Source of the DNA: Actinocrinis sp035653575
Lineage (GTDB): Bacteria > Actinomycetota > Actinomycetes > Streptomycetales > Catenulisporaceae
Direction of reading: 5' to 3'
Length of the DNA: 64,000 nt
NCBI RefSeq assembly: GCF_035653575.1
Contig: NZ_DASRBQ010000118.1
Coordinates: 1 to 64,000 of the forward strand
Shown: positions 37,823 through 47,899 of the stretch, piece after piece
Layout: every line of letters starts with the position of its first letter
Numbering within the stretch: the first letter of the stretch is position 1
Notes under the pieces: generated by a model
What the model was told of the DNA's origin: nothing
Seen by the model: the letters and a program-made list of their open reading frames with translations, nothing else
Database searches by the model: none
Program-made: the position numbers and the translations under genes

Positions 37823-37867
37823 GTGGATGCATTGCGGCTAACCGCGGCGTAAACCGACCGAATCGGC

Positions 37868-38500
37868 TTAGTACCAGTTGTGCGCTTCCCAGAAGGACTG
37901 AGCCGAGCACGGCGAGCCGTAACGCTCGTCCATGTAGTTCAGCGTCCACTTGATCTGAGTGACCGGGTTGTCGCGCCAGTCGGAGCCCTCGGAGGCCATC
38001 TTGTAGCCGGGCAGGGCCTGGCCGAGGCCGTAAGCGCCGCTGGACGGGTTCGTGGCGTGGACGTCCCAACCCGACTCGCGGGTGACGATCCAGTCGAAGC
38101 AGCCGAACTCGCCGGAGGGCACGATGCGCTCGGCGATCTGGTACGCGCTCAGACCCGCGTAGGGGTCGACCACCTTCGGCACCACCGGGGCCGGCTTGGT
38201 GGTCGCCGGAGCCGGGGCCGCGGCCTTGGTCGTCGCGGGGGCCGGCGGCTTGGCGCTGGTGGGCGCCGCGGACGGCGTCGCGCTGGCGCTCGCACTCGGC
38301 GAGGCCGGGAGCGTCGGGGCTAGCACGGGGATATGGACAACGTGCGCCACCGGTGCAGTAGCCGCGTTCGCACCCGACGCGCCGGCCGCGAGGGCACCGA
38401 TGATGGCGCCGGTGACCGCGGTGCACGACGCGGCGGTCACCGCGATTTTGTGCTTGTGCGTCGATATGGACTCGGGAATGGACAGGCGGAGCCTGGGCAC
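37868..38500 (-). CDS. Secreted lytic-transglycosylase-like (SLT) protein
   Basis: A 210-residue exported protein. Hydrophobic signal or anchor segment at about 19-47, an Ala/Pro/Thr linker (about 60-108), then a compact SLT/goose-lysozyme-like domain with the probable catalytic Glu142 in R-E-S-G-W and the A-Y-G-L-G-Q-A motif. Two Cys pairs may form disulfides. It should cleave or bind peptidoglycan and may act in resuscitation or remodelling like Rpf-type proteins. GTG 38500 has GGAAGG six bases upstream. A Crp-like box lies about 250 bases upstream. Confidence 0.85.
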   Translation of the reverse strand: MPRLRLSIPESISTHKHKIAVTAASCTAVTGAIIGALAAGASGANAATAPVAHVVHIPVLAPTLPASPSASASATPSAAPTSAKPPAPATTKAAAPAPATTKPAPVVPKVVDPYAGLSAYQIAERIVPSGEFGCFDWIVTRESGWDVHATNPSSGAYGLGQALPGYKMASEGSDWRDNPVTQIKWTLNYMDERYGSPCSAQSFWEAHNWY

Positions 38501-38846
38501 AAATAACCTTCCGTCTGCCGGCGGGCATGGCGAAGCAGCGGCCGGGATGGCCGCGTTGGAACCTTTGCTCTGCCGCGCGCGCTCGGCGCCTCGCCCCTTT
38601 TGACTCTTGGTGCCCGCGGCGGGAGGTACACGCCGGCGGGTGGCGCACCCGGGTCGTTCCGTTCGCTGTGCCGAATCGGGAACCCGGTGCGGGGGGCCTG
38701 ACGAACCAAGACACTGCCTGAATGTTGCCGCAAACCCCAAATCTTTCAGATGTGGGTTAAATCACACCAATTGCACCGTCCGTGGACAGCCGTTCACGCT
38801 TCGTCTAGCCGGTGCAGGTCAGCTGTTTGATCAAAAAGCGCGCAAA
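38501..38846 (-). promoter_or_regulatory. Long leader/promoter region of the transglycosylase-like gene
   Basis: About 345 bases without a gene. It holds the Crp-like box (38751-38766) and long G+C-rich inverted segments that could form RNA structure. Related wall-lytic genes are often preceded by c-di-AMP (ydaO) riboswitches. I looked for its conserved blocks and could not place them convincingly, so I do not call one. Confidence 0.45.
38751..38766. promoter_or_regulatory. Crp-like binding site
   Basis: TGTGG-N6-TCACA, one mismatch from the actinobacterial Crp/GlxR consensus TGTGA-N6-TCACA. It lies 250 bases before the transglycosylase-like gene. A weaker copy, TGTGT-N6-TCACA, is at 38881-38896. 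Confidence 0.5.
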
Positions 38847-38874
38847 AGGCCCCGGGAATTGCTTCCCGGGGCCT
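38847..38874 (-). terminator. Intrinsic terminator of phoH
   Basis: A perfect 12-bp stem (AGGCCCCGGGAA and complement) with a 4-base loop lies 66 bases after the phoH stop. On the minus strand it is followed by T-rich sequence, so it fits a classical terminator. Confidence 0.8.
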
Positions 38875-38940
38875 CGATTTTGTGTCGTGGGTCACATCGC
38901 GCGCGGGTTCCCCCGTGGGCGCGCCCGCGATCGGGTGGGA

Positions 38941-40278
38941 TCAGACCGCCAGATCCTCCAACATTTCGGTCACGAGGGCGGCGATCGGCGAGCGCTCGGA
39001 GCGCGTCAGGGTCACGTGCGCGAACAGCGGGTGCCCCTTCAGCTTCTCCACGACCGCCACGACGCCGTCGTACCGGCCGACGCGCAGGTTGTCGCGCTGC
39101 GCCACGTCGTGGGTCAGCACGATCCGCGAGCCGGAGCCGACCCGGGACAGCACGGTGAGCAGCACGTTGCGTTCCAGGGACTGCGCCTCGTCCACGATCA
39201 CGAAGGAGTCGTGCAGCGAGCGGCCGCGGATGTGGGTGAGCGGCAGAACCTCGAGCATGCCGCGGTCCACCACCTCGTCGATCACGTCCGTCGTGGTCAG
39301 CGCGCCGAGGGTGTCGAAGACCGCCTGGCCCCAGGGGTTCATCTTCTCCCCCTCGGTGCCGGGCAGGTAGCCGAGGTCCTGGCCGCCGACCGCGTACAGC
39401 GGCCGGAAGACCACCACCTTGCGGTGCTGGCGGCGCTCCATCACCGCCTCGAGGCCCGCGCACAGCGCCAGCGCCGACTTGCCGGTGCCGGCCCGCCCGC
39501 CGAGCGAGACGATGCCGACCTCCGGGTCGAGCAGCAGGTCGAGCGCGATCCGCTGCTCCGCGGAGCGGCCGTGCAGCCCGAACGCCTCGCGATCGCCGCG
39601 CACCAGCCGCACCTGCTTGTCCGCGGTCACCCGCCCGAGCGCCTTACCCCGCTCGGAGACCAGCACGAGGCCGGTGTGGCACGGCAGATCGGCCGCCTCG
39701 GCGATCTCCGCCCGCCCCTCCTCGAACAACCGGTCCACCACGTTGCCGCCGATCTCGAGCTCGGCCATGCCGGTGTAGCCCGAGGTGATCGCCAGCTCCG
39801 CGCGGTACTCCTCGGCCGGCAGCCCCACCGCGGCGGCCTTCACCCGCAGCGGCAGGTCCTTGGAGACCAGCGTCACCTGCCTGCCTTCGGCCTCCAGGTT
39901 CTTGGCCACCGAGAGGATGCGGGTGTCGTTGTCCGGAGAGGCGACCGCGGGACGGAATCCCGGCGGCAGCACGGTCGGGTCGGTGTGGTTGAGCTCGACG
40001 CGCAGCGTGCCGTCCGCGTTCCCGATCGGGATGGGCGCGTCGAGGCGTCCGTACTTCACGCGCAGCTCGTCGAGCATCCGCAGCGCGGAACGCGCGAAGT
40101 ATCCGAGTTCGGGGTGGTGACGCTTGCCTTCGAGTTCGCTCACGACCACGAGCGGGATGACGATCTCGTGTTCGTCGAAGCGGGTGATCGCGGCCGGGTC
40201 CGCGAGGAGGACGCTGGTGTCCAGCACGAAAGTGCGCCGTTCGGGACGGGCGGAACGGCGCTTGGGTGTAACGGCCAC
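38941..40278 (-). CDS. phoH2: PhoH2: PIN domain fused to PhoH ATPase
   Basis: A 445-residue two-domain protein. N-terminal PIN ribonuclease domain (about 15-160; acidic residues Asp20, Glu48 and Asp118 or nearby) and C-terminal PhoH P-loop ATPase (Walker A G-R-A-G-T-G-K-S at 261-268, Walker B V-I-V-D-E-A-Q). The PIN-PhoH order marks the PhoH2 class, described as sequence-specific RNA unwinding and cleaving enzymes related to VapC toxins. No antitoxin-like small gene is visible immediately upstream. ATG 40278 starts the basic stretch before the PIN domain. Confidence 0.92.
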   Translation of the reverse strand: MAVTPKRRSARPERRTFVLDTSVLLADPAAITRFDEHEIVIPLVVVSELEGKRHHPELGYFARSALRMLDELRVKYGRLDAPIPIGNADGTLRVELNHTDPTVLPPGFRPAVASPDNDTRILSVAKNLEAEGRQVTLVSKDLPLRVKAAAVGLPAEEYRAELAITSGYTGMAELEIGGNVVDRLFEEGRAEIAEAADLPCHTGLVLVSERGKALGRVTADKQVRLVRGDREAFGLHGRSAEQRIALDLLLDPEVGIVSLGGRAGTGKSALALCAGLEAVMERRQHRKVVVFRPLYAVGGQDLGYLPGTEGEKMNPWGQAVFDTLGALTTTDVIDEVVDRGMLEVLPLTHIRGRSLHDSFVIVDEAQSLERNVLLTVLSRVGSGSRIVLTHDVAQRDNLRVGRYDGVVAVVEKLKGHPLFAHVTLTRSERSPIAALVTEMLEDLAV

Positions 40279-40539
40279 TTAGCACGACTCCCTGTGGCGC
40301 GCCGTGCCCGGCGCGCCCTGAACGAGGGTGGGACTTGCACACCGGTCACAACGGTAAGGAAGGGGGGCGGCTCCAGGCGAAGAGTTTTCGGCTGATCACC
40401 GGACCGTGCGCGGCAGCCTTCCGAGGTCTGCCAGCGGGGCCGGTGTCACACGTCATACCAGGGCATTACCCCTTGCGGCCTATGCGAAAACGGTCTCCGG
40501 CCTGGCCTGCGGCGCAGTCCTCGGACGTGTCAGCGCTCG
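40279..40539. other. Intergenic stretch between phoH2 and uppS
   Basis: About 260 bases with no credible gene; it should hold the phoH2 promoter. I searched it for a PhoAT-like small antitoxin frame and saw none with a ribosome-binding site. Confidence 0.4.
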
Positions 40540-41301
40540 TTACGCACCATAGCGGCGCTGCCGCAGGCTGTAATCACGCAGTGCGCGGAGAAAGTCGATC
40601 TTGCGGAACGCGGGCCAGAAAGCCTCGCAGAAGTAGAACTCGGAATGCGCCGATTGCCAGAGCATGAACCCGGAAAGGCGTTGCTCTCCAGAGGTGCGGA
40701 TGAGCAGATCCGGATCGGGCAGCCCGCGAGTGTAAAGGTGCTGCGCGATATGTTCGACGTCGATCACCTGCGCCAGGTCCTCGATCGACGTACCGCGTTC
40801 GGCGTGTTCCTGGAGCAGGGACCGTACCGCGTCGGCGATCTCCTGTCGGCCGCCGTATCCGATTGCTGCGTTAACTACGAGGCCGGGGTTGTCCGCGGTC
40901 CGCGCGCCGATTTCCTTGAGGGTGCGGGCGAAATCGCCGGGCAGCAGGTCCAGCGCGCCAAGCGGGCGTACGCGCCAGCGTCCGGTGTCGGCGAGGCTGC
41001 GTACTGAGCCCTCGATGATGCGCAGCAGGTCGGCGAGTTCCTCGGCGGGCCGGTTGAAGTTGTCCGTGGAGAACAGCCACAGGGTCACCACTTCGACCCC
41101 GGCTTCCTCGCACCAGCCGAGCAGGTCGTGGATCTTGTCGGCGCCGCGCTGGTGCCCGGTGGCGATCTGCTCGCCGACGGACTTGGCCCAGCGCCGGTTG
41201 CCGTCCATGACCACGCCGACGTGACGCGGCATGCGGGAACGGTCCAGCTTCGCGGTCAGCCGTTTCTCGTACACGCCGTAGACGAGGTCTCGCACGCTCA
41301 T
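40540..41301 (-). CDS. uppS: Isoprenyl (cis-prenyl) diphosphate synthase, UppS family
   Basis: A 253-residue cis-prenyltransferase. Conserved regions I-V are present: M-D-G-N-R-R-W-A, G-H-x-x-G, L-W-L-F-S-T-D-N-F-N-R, V-N-A-A-I-G-Y-G-G-R, and L-P-D-P-D-L-L-I-R-T-S-G-E-Q-R-L-S-G-F. It condenses IPP units into (Z,E)-polyprenyl diphosphate, the precursor of the carrier lipid for peptidoglycan. Actinobacteria often have two such enzymes and chain length cannot be set by eye. Downstream of pckG on the same strand. Confidence 0.94.
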   Translation of the reverse strand: MSVRDLVYGVYEKRLTAKLDRSRMPRHVGVVMDGNRRWAKSVGEQIATGHQRGADKIHDLLGWCEEAGVEVVTLWLFSTDNFNRPAEELADLLRIIEGSVRSLADTGRWRVRPLGALDLLPGDFARTLKEIGARTADNPGLVVNAAIGYGGRQEIADAVRSLLQEHAERGTSIEDLAQVIDVEHIAQHLYTRGLPDPDLLIRTSGEQRLSGFMLWQSAHSEFYFCEAFWPAFRKIDFLRALRDYSLRQRRYGA

Positions 41302-41352
41302 CTCCGACGCCTCTCCTCGGCCCTGCGGTTCTCCTGCGGAACCCTATAACCA

Positions 41353-41393
41353 TCACAGCCGCCCCAACCCCCGAAGAGGCGAGGCGGCTGTGA
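41353..41393 (-). terminator. Inverted repeat after pckG
   Basis: Perfect 11-bp arms (TCACAGCCGCC and complement) flank a 19-base loop between the pckG stop and the uppS start. A likely terminator or attenuator between these genes, without a T-run. Confidence 0.45.
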
Positions 41394-41460
41394 GGATCTG
41401 GTGAAGATCCGCTCAGATGACGGTTACTACCGGCTCGTCGCGCAACGAAGCGAACTCAGT

Positions 41461-43284
41461 TCAGCCAAGCCGGGACTTGAGCGCGCGGTGTTCCTCCCAC
41501 AGCGCCTCGGGCAGGTGGTCGCCGAAGCGCTCGAAGTGCGACGGGATCAGCTCCGCCTCGTGCCGCCAGGCCTCGACGTCCACGGACAGCAGCTGGTCGA
41601 GGTCCTTGTCGTCGATCTCGAGGCCGTCAAGGTCGAGCGCGTCCGGGGTCGGCACCACGCCGATGGGCGTCTGCACGCCGTCCGCGCGGCCGTCGAGGCG
41701 GTCGACGATCCACTTGAGCACGCGGCTGTTCTCGCCGAAGCCGGGCCACAGGAAGTGGCCGTCGTTCGCCTTGCGGAACCAGTTCACGTAGTAGATGCGC
41801 GGCAGCTTCTCCGGGTCCGCGGCCGCGCCGACCTGGAGCCAGTGCGCGAAGTAGTCGCCCATGTTGTAGCCGCAGAACGGCAGCATGGCGAAGGGGTCGT
41901 AGCGCAGCTCGCCGACCGTGCCCTCCGCGGCCGCGGTCTTCTCGGAGGCGACGTTCGCGCCGAGGAAGACGCCGTGCTGCCAGGACAGCGACTCGGTGAC
42001 CAGCGGCACGGACGTGGCGCGGCGGCCGCCGAACAGGATCGCCGAGATCGGCACGCCCTTGGGATCCTCCCACTCGGGCGCGATCGTCGGGCACTGCGCG
42101 GCGGGCACGCAGAACCGCGAGTTCGGGTGTGCGGCCGGCTCGGGCGAGTCCGGGGTCCAGTCGCGGCCCTTCCAGTCGGTCAGGTGCGCCGGGGGCTCCT
42201 CGGTCAGGCCCTCCCACCACACGTCGCCGTCGTCGGTCAGCGCGACGTTGGTGAAGATGGTGTTTTCGGTCAAAGTGGCTATCGCGTTGGCGTTGGTGGC
42301 CATCCCGGTTCCGGGCGCGACGCCGAAGAATCCGGCCTCAGGGTTGATCGCGTAAAGGCGTCCGTCTTCGCTGAAACGCATCCACGCGATGTCGTCGCCG
42401 ACCGTCTCGACCTTCCAACCGGGGAGGGTCGGGGAAAGCATCGCGAGGTTCGTCTTACCGCACGCGGACGGGAAGCCCGCGGCGATGTACCGCGTCTGCC
42501 CGTTGGGCGGGGTCAGCTTGAGGATGAGCATGTGCTCGGCGAGCCAGCCCTCGTCGCGGGCCATGACCGAGGCGATGCGCAGCGCGTAGCACTTCTTGCC
42601 GAGCAGCGCGTTGCCGCCGTAGCCGGACCCGTACGACCAGATCTCGCGGTCCTCAGGGAAGTGGGTGATGTACTTGGTCGGGTTGCACGGCCACGGCACG
42701 TCGGCCTGGCCGGGCTCCAGCGGGGCGCCGACCGAGTGCACGGCCTTGACGAAGTCGCCGTTCTCACCGAGTTCGTTGAGCACCGCCTCGCCCATACGCG
42801 TCATGACCCGCATCGAGAGCGCGACATAGGCGGAGTCGGTGATCTCGACGCCGAGCGCGGAGAGCGGGGAGCCGAGCGGCCCCATCGAGAAGGGCACGAC
42901 GTACATCGTGCGGCCGCGCATCGAGCCGTCGAACAGGCCGTGCAGCGTCTCGCGCATTTCGGCGGGCGCGACCCAGTGGTTCGTCGGCCCGGCGTCTTCC
43001 TCCCGCTGCGAGCAGATGAACGTGCGATCCTCGACCCGGGCGACGTCGGAGGGGTCCGAGGCCGCGTAGAAGGAGTTGGGCCGCTTCTTAGGGTTCAGTC
43101 GCCGCAGGGTGCCCTTCTCGACCAGCTCGCCGGTCAGCCGGGTCCACTCCTCGTCGGAGCCGTCACACCAGACGATCTGCTCCGGCTTGGTCAGTTCGGC
43201 GACCTCGCGCACCCAGGACAGCAAGCCCGGATGGCGGGTAGGGGGATTCTCGGACAAAAGGGATTCTGCAAGGGCGAACGACAT
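41461..43284 (-). CDS. pckG: Phosphoenolpyruvate carboxykinase (GTP)
   Basis: A 607-residue GTP-dependent PEPCK that converts oxaloacetate to PEP. The kinase-1a loop with hyper-reactive Cys275 is F-P-S-A-C-G-K-T-N. Other markers are Y-G-S-G-Y-G-G-N, the N-P-E-A-G-F-F-G-V-A-P-G kinase-2/metal region and N-W-F-R-K. AGGAG eight bases upstream sets ATG 43284; the GTG at 43293 overlaps it. Divergent from hlyIII over a region with a strong palindrome. Confidence 0.97.
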   Translation of the reverse strand: MSFALAESLLSENPPTRHPGLLSWVREVAELTKPEQIVWCDGSDEEWTRLTGELVEKGTLRRLNPKKRPNSFYAASDPSDVARVEDRTFICSQREEDAGPTNHWVAPAEMRETLHGLFDGSMRGRTMYVVPFSMGPLGSPLSALGVEITDSAYVALSMRVMTRMGEAVLNELGENGDFVKAVHSVGAPLEPGQADVPWPCNPTKYITHFPEDREIWSYGSGYGGNALLGKKCYALRIASVMARDEGWLAEHMLILKLTPPNGQTRYIAAGFPSACGKTNLAMLSPTLPGWKVETVGDDIAWMRFSEDGRLYAINPEAGFFGVAPGTGMATNANAIATLTENTIFTNVALTDDGDVWWEGLTEEPPAHLTDWKGRDWTPDSPEPAAHPNSRFCVPAAQCPTIAPEWEDPKGVPISAILFGGRRATSVPLVTESLSWQHGVFLGANVASEKTAAAEGTVGELRYDPFAMLPFCGYNMGDYFAHWLQVGAAADPEKLPRIYYVNWFRKANDGHFLWPGFGENSRVLKWIVDRLDGRADGVQTPIGVVPTPDALDLDGLEIDDKDLDQLLSVDVEAWRHEAELIPSHFERFGDHLPEALWEEHRALKSRLG

Positions 43285-43385
43285 CGCACGCACTCCTAAA
43301 GTACGCCGGGGGTCCGCACCTCCCGGGCGTGGTGAGGGGTGTTTTGGACTATAGCCACGAGTGTCCGCATCGTGGATACCTAAAT

Positions 43386-43422
43386 CCTACGCTCGGGTAA
43401 CTTACGGATGCGTAGGTTACCC
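43386..43422. promoter_or_regulatory. Palindrome between pckG and hlyIII with competing arm
   Basis: Two 12-base arms (43395-43406 and 43411-43422, GGGTAACTTACG against CGTAGGTTACCC) differ at one position around a 4-base centre. A further CCTACGC at 43386-43392 is a perfect complement of GCGTAGG at 43410-43416, so it competes with the inner part of the hairpin. As DNA it looks like a dimeric repressor operator; as RNA it could switch between two folds. Confidence 0.6.
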
Positions 43423-43518
43423 TTGAGATGCCAACGGGCGCACCGACGCGGCGTGGCGCAATGTCCTGAAAAAGAATGAAACAGCAGGCCGCGGCAGCGG
43501 CCGGGACGGGAGCGCGAT

Positions 43519-44274
43519 GTGACGAATCTCATGGGCCCGGGCGGTGAAGCACTGGATCCGCGCACCTCGGCTGTGAGGCACGTCTCTCCATCTCAGGCTG
43601 TGGCGTCCGCCACAGAAGCGGCCGCGCAGGCGCTGCAGCACGCGAAACCGAAGCTGCGCGGCTGGTTCCACGCCGGCACTTTCCCGCTGGCGCTGGCCGC
43701 CGGGATCGTGCTGATCGCGCTGGCGCCGACGGCCGCGACCGCGGCGGCGTGCACGATCTTCGCGGTCAGCTCCTGGCTGCTGTTCGGAGTGAGCGGCGTC
43801 TACCACCGCGGCAACTGGGGGCCGCGGACACAGCTGGTGCTGCGCCGGCTCGACCATACGAACATCTTCCTGATCATCGCCGGGACGTACACGCCGATCT
43901 CGGTCGTGCTGCTGCCGCGCCACTCCGCCGAGGTGCTGCTCACCCTGGTGTGGACGGGCGCGCTGCTCGGCATCGGCATGCGCGTCTTCTGGCTCGGCGC
44001 GCCGCGATGGGTATACGTGCCCTGCTACCTGGCGCTCGGCTGGGCCGCGATCTTCTACATGCCGCAGCTCGTGCGGCACGGAGGCTGGGCGGTGACCGGG
44101 CCGATCATCGCGGGCGGGCTGCTGTACTCGATCGGAGCCGTGGTCTACGCGCTCAAGAAGCCGAACCCCTCCCCGAAGTGGTTCGGCTTCCACGAGATCT
44201 TCCACCTGTTCACGATCGCGGCCTTCGTCTGCCACTACGTCGCGATCTCGATCACGGTCTACGCGAGGACTTGA
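43519..44274 (+). CDS. Hemolysin III (HlyIII/PAQR) family membrane protein
   Basis: A 251-residue protein with seven transmembrane helices after a 45-residue hydrophilic start. PAQR metal-site motifs are visible: S-G-V-Y-H-R near helix 2, L-D-H-T-N-I-F-L, and the C-terminal G-F-H-E-I-F-H-L-F and C-H-Y segments. Despite the name most relatives are not haemolysins, and some affect membrane lipid homeostasis. GTG 43519 follows GGGAG. Divergent from pckG. Confidence 0.9.
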   Translation: MTNLMGPGGEALDPRTSAVRHVSPSQAVASATEAAAQALQHAKPKLRGWFHAGTFPLALAAGIVLIALAPTAATAAACTIFAVSSWLLFGVSGVYHRGNWGPRTQLVLRRLDHTNIFLIIAGTYTPISVVLLPRHSAEVLLTLVWTGALLGIGMRVFWLGAPRWVYVPCYLALGWAAIFYMPQLVRHGGWAVTGPIIAGGLLYSIGAVVYALKKPNPSPKWFGFHEIFHLFTIAAFVCHYVAISITVYART

Positions 44275-44288
44275 GCGGACCACGGCAC

Positions 44289-45140
44289 TCAGAGGTTGAT
44301 CTCCAAGCGGATGATGTGATCGGTCGCCGAGACCGTCTGCTCGCTGAGGTGGAAGCCCTTCACGTGCTGCAGGCCGACGGTCACAGTGACCGTTCCCTCA
44401 AAGTCGCCGTTGACCACATAAGCAGGCACCGCTTGGCCCGGCCGCACCGGAATCGGGCTCGTGGCGGGAGGATTCAGCGTGGGATTGCCGCTGTCGTCGT
44501 GAGCCTGCGCCGAGCTGAAGGTCAGCTGCAGGAAGGCTGAACCGGGCATGGAGAGCGCGGTTCCAGAGCCTTCGTGGACGACCCTGCTCACGTACTGCGC
44601 CTTGAAACCGGGCACCTCGCCGGTGAACTCGAAGGAGACCCAGTACTCGCCGCGGCTGTTGTCGCCGAGAAACACTTCGCCAGCGTTGATCGACTTGAGC
44701 ACCGGAACCGGCGGGACGGATCCCGCGAACGGGCTGCTGGTGGGTGTCGTCGGCCAGATCGGCGGATAGAGACCCGGCGCCGCCGACGCACTGCTGCTGC
44801 CGGCCGTGACCGGCGAGGCTGCGATCGTCGCGCCCGGCAAGGTTCCGACGGATTGGGACGCGGCGGGCGTCGGGCTCCCGGTCACCGCGACCGGGGTGTT
44901 GGTGTTGCCGACTACCGGTAGTCCCTTGTCCGCGTTGCCGGGCACGCCGGCCGCGACGCACGACGCGATGCCGGCCGCGGTGGCGACGCAGACGGCGGCC
45001 AGTGAGATCCGCACCCTGACACGCTGCCGCTCGCGGGCGATGATGCGTGAGGCGTCGAAGCCTGGCGGCACGGTGCGTTGAGCGTATTCGTCCATGGCGT
45101 ACACCAGTTCCTGCTCGAAGGGTGACAGCGGACGCTTCAT
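44289..45140 (-). CDS. Membrane protein co-translated with SigE-type sigma factor (anti-sigma-like)
   Basis: A 283-residue protein: a cytoplasmic N-terminus (1-42), one transmembrane segment (about 44-64), a Ser/Thr/Pro linker and a beta-rich extracellular domain. The ATG overlaps the sigma-factor stop (ATGA), so it is made with the sigma factor and probably binds it. I do not see the H-x-x-x-C-x-x-C zinc anti-sigma motif, so if it is an anti-sigma factor it is non-zinc. Role is inferred from position. Confidence 0.75.
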   Translation of the reverse strand: MKRPLSPFEQELVYAMDEYAQRTVPPGFDASRIIARERQRVRVRISLAAVCVATAAGIASCVAAGVPGNADKGLPVVGNTNTPVAVTGSPTPAASQSVGTLPGATIAASPVTAGSSSASAAPGLYPPIWPTTPTSSPFAGSVPPVPVLKSINAGEVFLGDNSRGEYWVSFEFTGEVPGFKAQYVSRVVHEGSGTALSMPGSAFLQLTFSSAQAHDDSGNPTLNPPATSPIPVRPGQAVPAYVVNGDFEGTVTVTVGLQHVKGFHLSEQTVSATDHIIRLEINL

Positions 45141-45757
45141 GAGTCCCCCCGATCCGCCGGACGGTTCGGCAGCAGTCGGTTTGCTGGATTCAGACCAGGA
45201 CCCGGGTCCTGGCTCGCGGGCGGCGGTCCGGACGCGGACACCGCGAAGTCCGGTTCCGTGCCCAGTGCCGCCCGGAGTTTCGCCAGGCCGCGAGCCGCCT
45301 GGGACTTGACCGTCCCGGTCGAGCAACCCAGCGCGTGCGCGATCTCGGCCTCGGACAGGTCCTCGAAATAGCGCAGAACCAGCACCGCGCGGATCCCGGT
45401 CGGCAGCCGCAGCAATTCGGCGATCATCGATCGCCGCAGCTCCACCTGCTCGACCTGCCGCTGCGGGGATTGGCCGGCGGGCACGGACGGCCGCGCGTCG
45501 TCGAAAGGCACCTCGACGATCCGCCGACGCACGCGCCACCGGTCTTTGAGGGAGTTGACGAGGATGCGGCGCACATACGCCTCCGGCTGTTCGGCCGCCG
45601 CGACCCGCTCCCAGTGCCGGCAGGCCCGCTCCAGGGCGGACTGCACCAGGTCCTGGGCGTCCTGGCGGTTGCCGGTGAGCAGGACGGCGGTGCGGAACAG
45701 CGCGGCGGAACGCGCGGTGACGAACTCTTCGAACTCGGCGCGGGCTCTCGCGTCCAC
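45137..45757 (-). CDS. SigE-family ECF RNA polymerase sigma factor
   Basis: A 206-residue ECF sigma factor. Region 2 (about 10-80) has R-T-A-V-L-L-T-G-N-R-Q-D-A-Q-D-L-V-Q and region 4 (about 105-160) has G-I-R-A-V-L-V-L-R-Y-F-E-D-L-S-E-A-E-I-A followed by G-T-V-K-S-Q-A-A-R. The last 40 residues are a Pro-rich tail. GTG 45757 follows AGGGGG; a TTG lies at 45772. A perfect Crp-type site lies 77 bases upstream of the start. Confidence 0.92.
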   Translation of the reverse strand: MDARARAEFEEFVTARSAALFRTAVLLTGNRQDAQDLVQSALERACRHWERVAAAEQPEAYVRRILVNSLKDRWRVRRRIVEVPFDDARPSVPAGQSPQRQVEQVELRRSMIAELLRLPTGIRAVLVLRYFEDLSEAEIAHALGCSTGTVKSQAARGLAKLRAALGTEPDFAVSASGPPPASQDPGPGLNPANRLLPNRPADRGDS

Positions 45758-45831
45758 CTCAACCCCCCTCAACCACGAGCGTTGACGGACCAGACCGCCG
45801 GTCGCGGCCGCGAGGTTGTCGGCGCCATGGA

Positions 45832-45851
45832 AATGTGACGCAGGTCACATT
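45832..45851. promoter_or_regulatory. Perfect Crp-type palindrome upstream of sigma operon
   Basis: AATGTGAC and GTCACATT (45832-45839, 45844-45851) form an exact inverted repeat with a 4-base centre and match TGTGA-N6-TCACA without mismatch. It lies between the DUF255 gene end (45958) and the sigma-factor start (45757). Confidence 0.7.
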
Positions 45852-45957
45852 ACCGAGGATCGCACCATTCCGGGACGGCGCCTAGGGCCGGTCCGGTCGA
45901 TCACGCGAGCAAGACGGAGGTGACACGGCGATATCAGCCAGTGGAGTGCGGGTGCGG

Positions 45958-47829
<1,872 letters not shown>

Positions 47830-47899
47830 GGACTCAGCCTCTCACACCGCTCAGAGGTGGTCCCATATCACCACGGGCGCGTTAGCCCTTCGGCTGACA

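Noticed and set aside
38501..38760. ydaO (c-di-AMP) riboswitch before the transglycosylase-like gene
   Set aside because: I searched for the conserved blocks and could not align them; Infernal with RF00379 would settle it.
40279..40539. PhoAT-type antitoxin gene upstream of phoH2
   Set aside because: No open frame with a ribosome-binding site and a coupled stop was found.
41401..43299. 632-codon open frame opposite pckG
   Set aside because: Same antisense-frame artefact; PEPCK motifs are complete on the minus strand.
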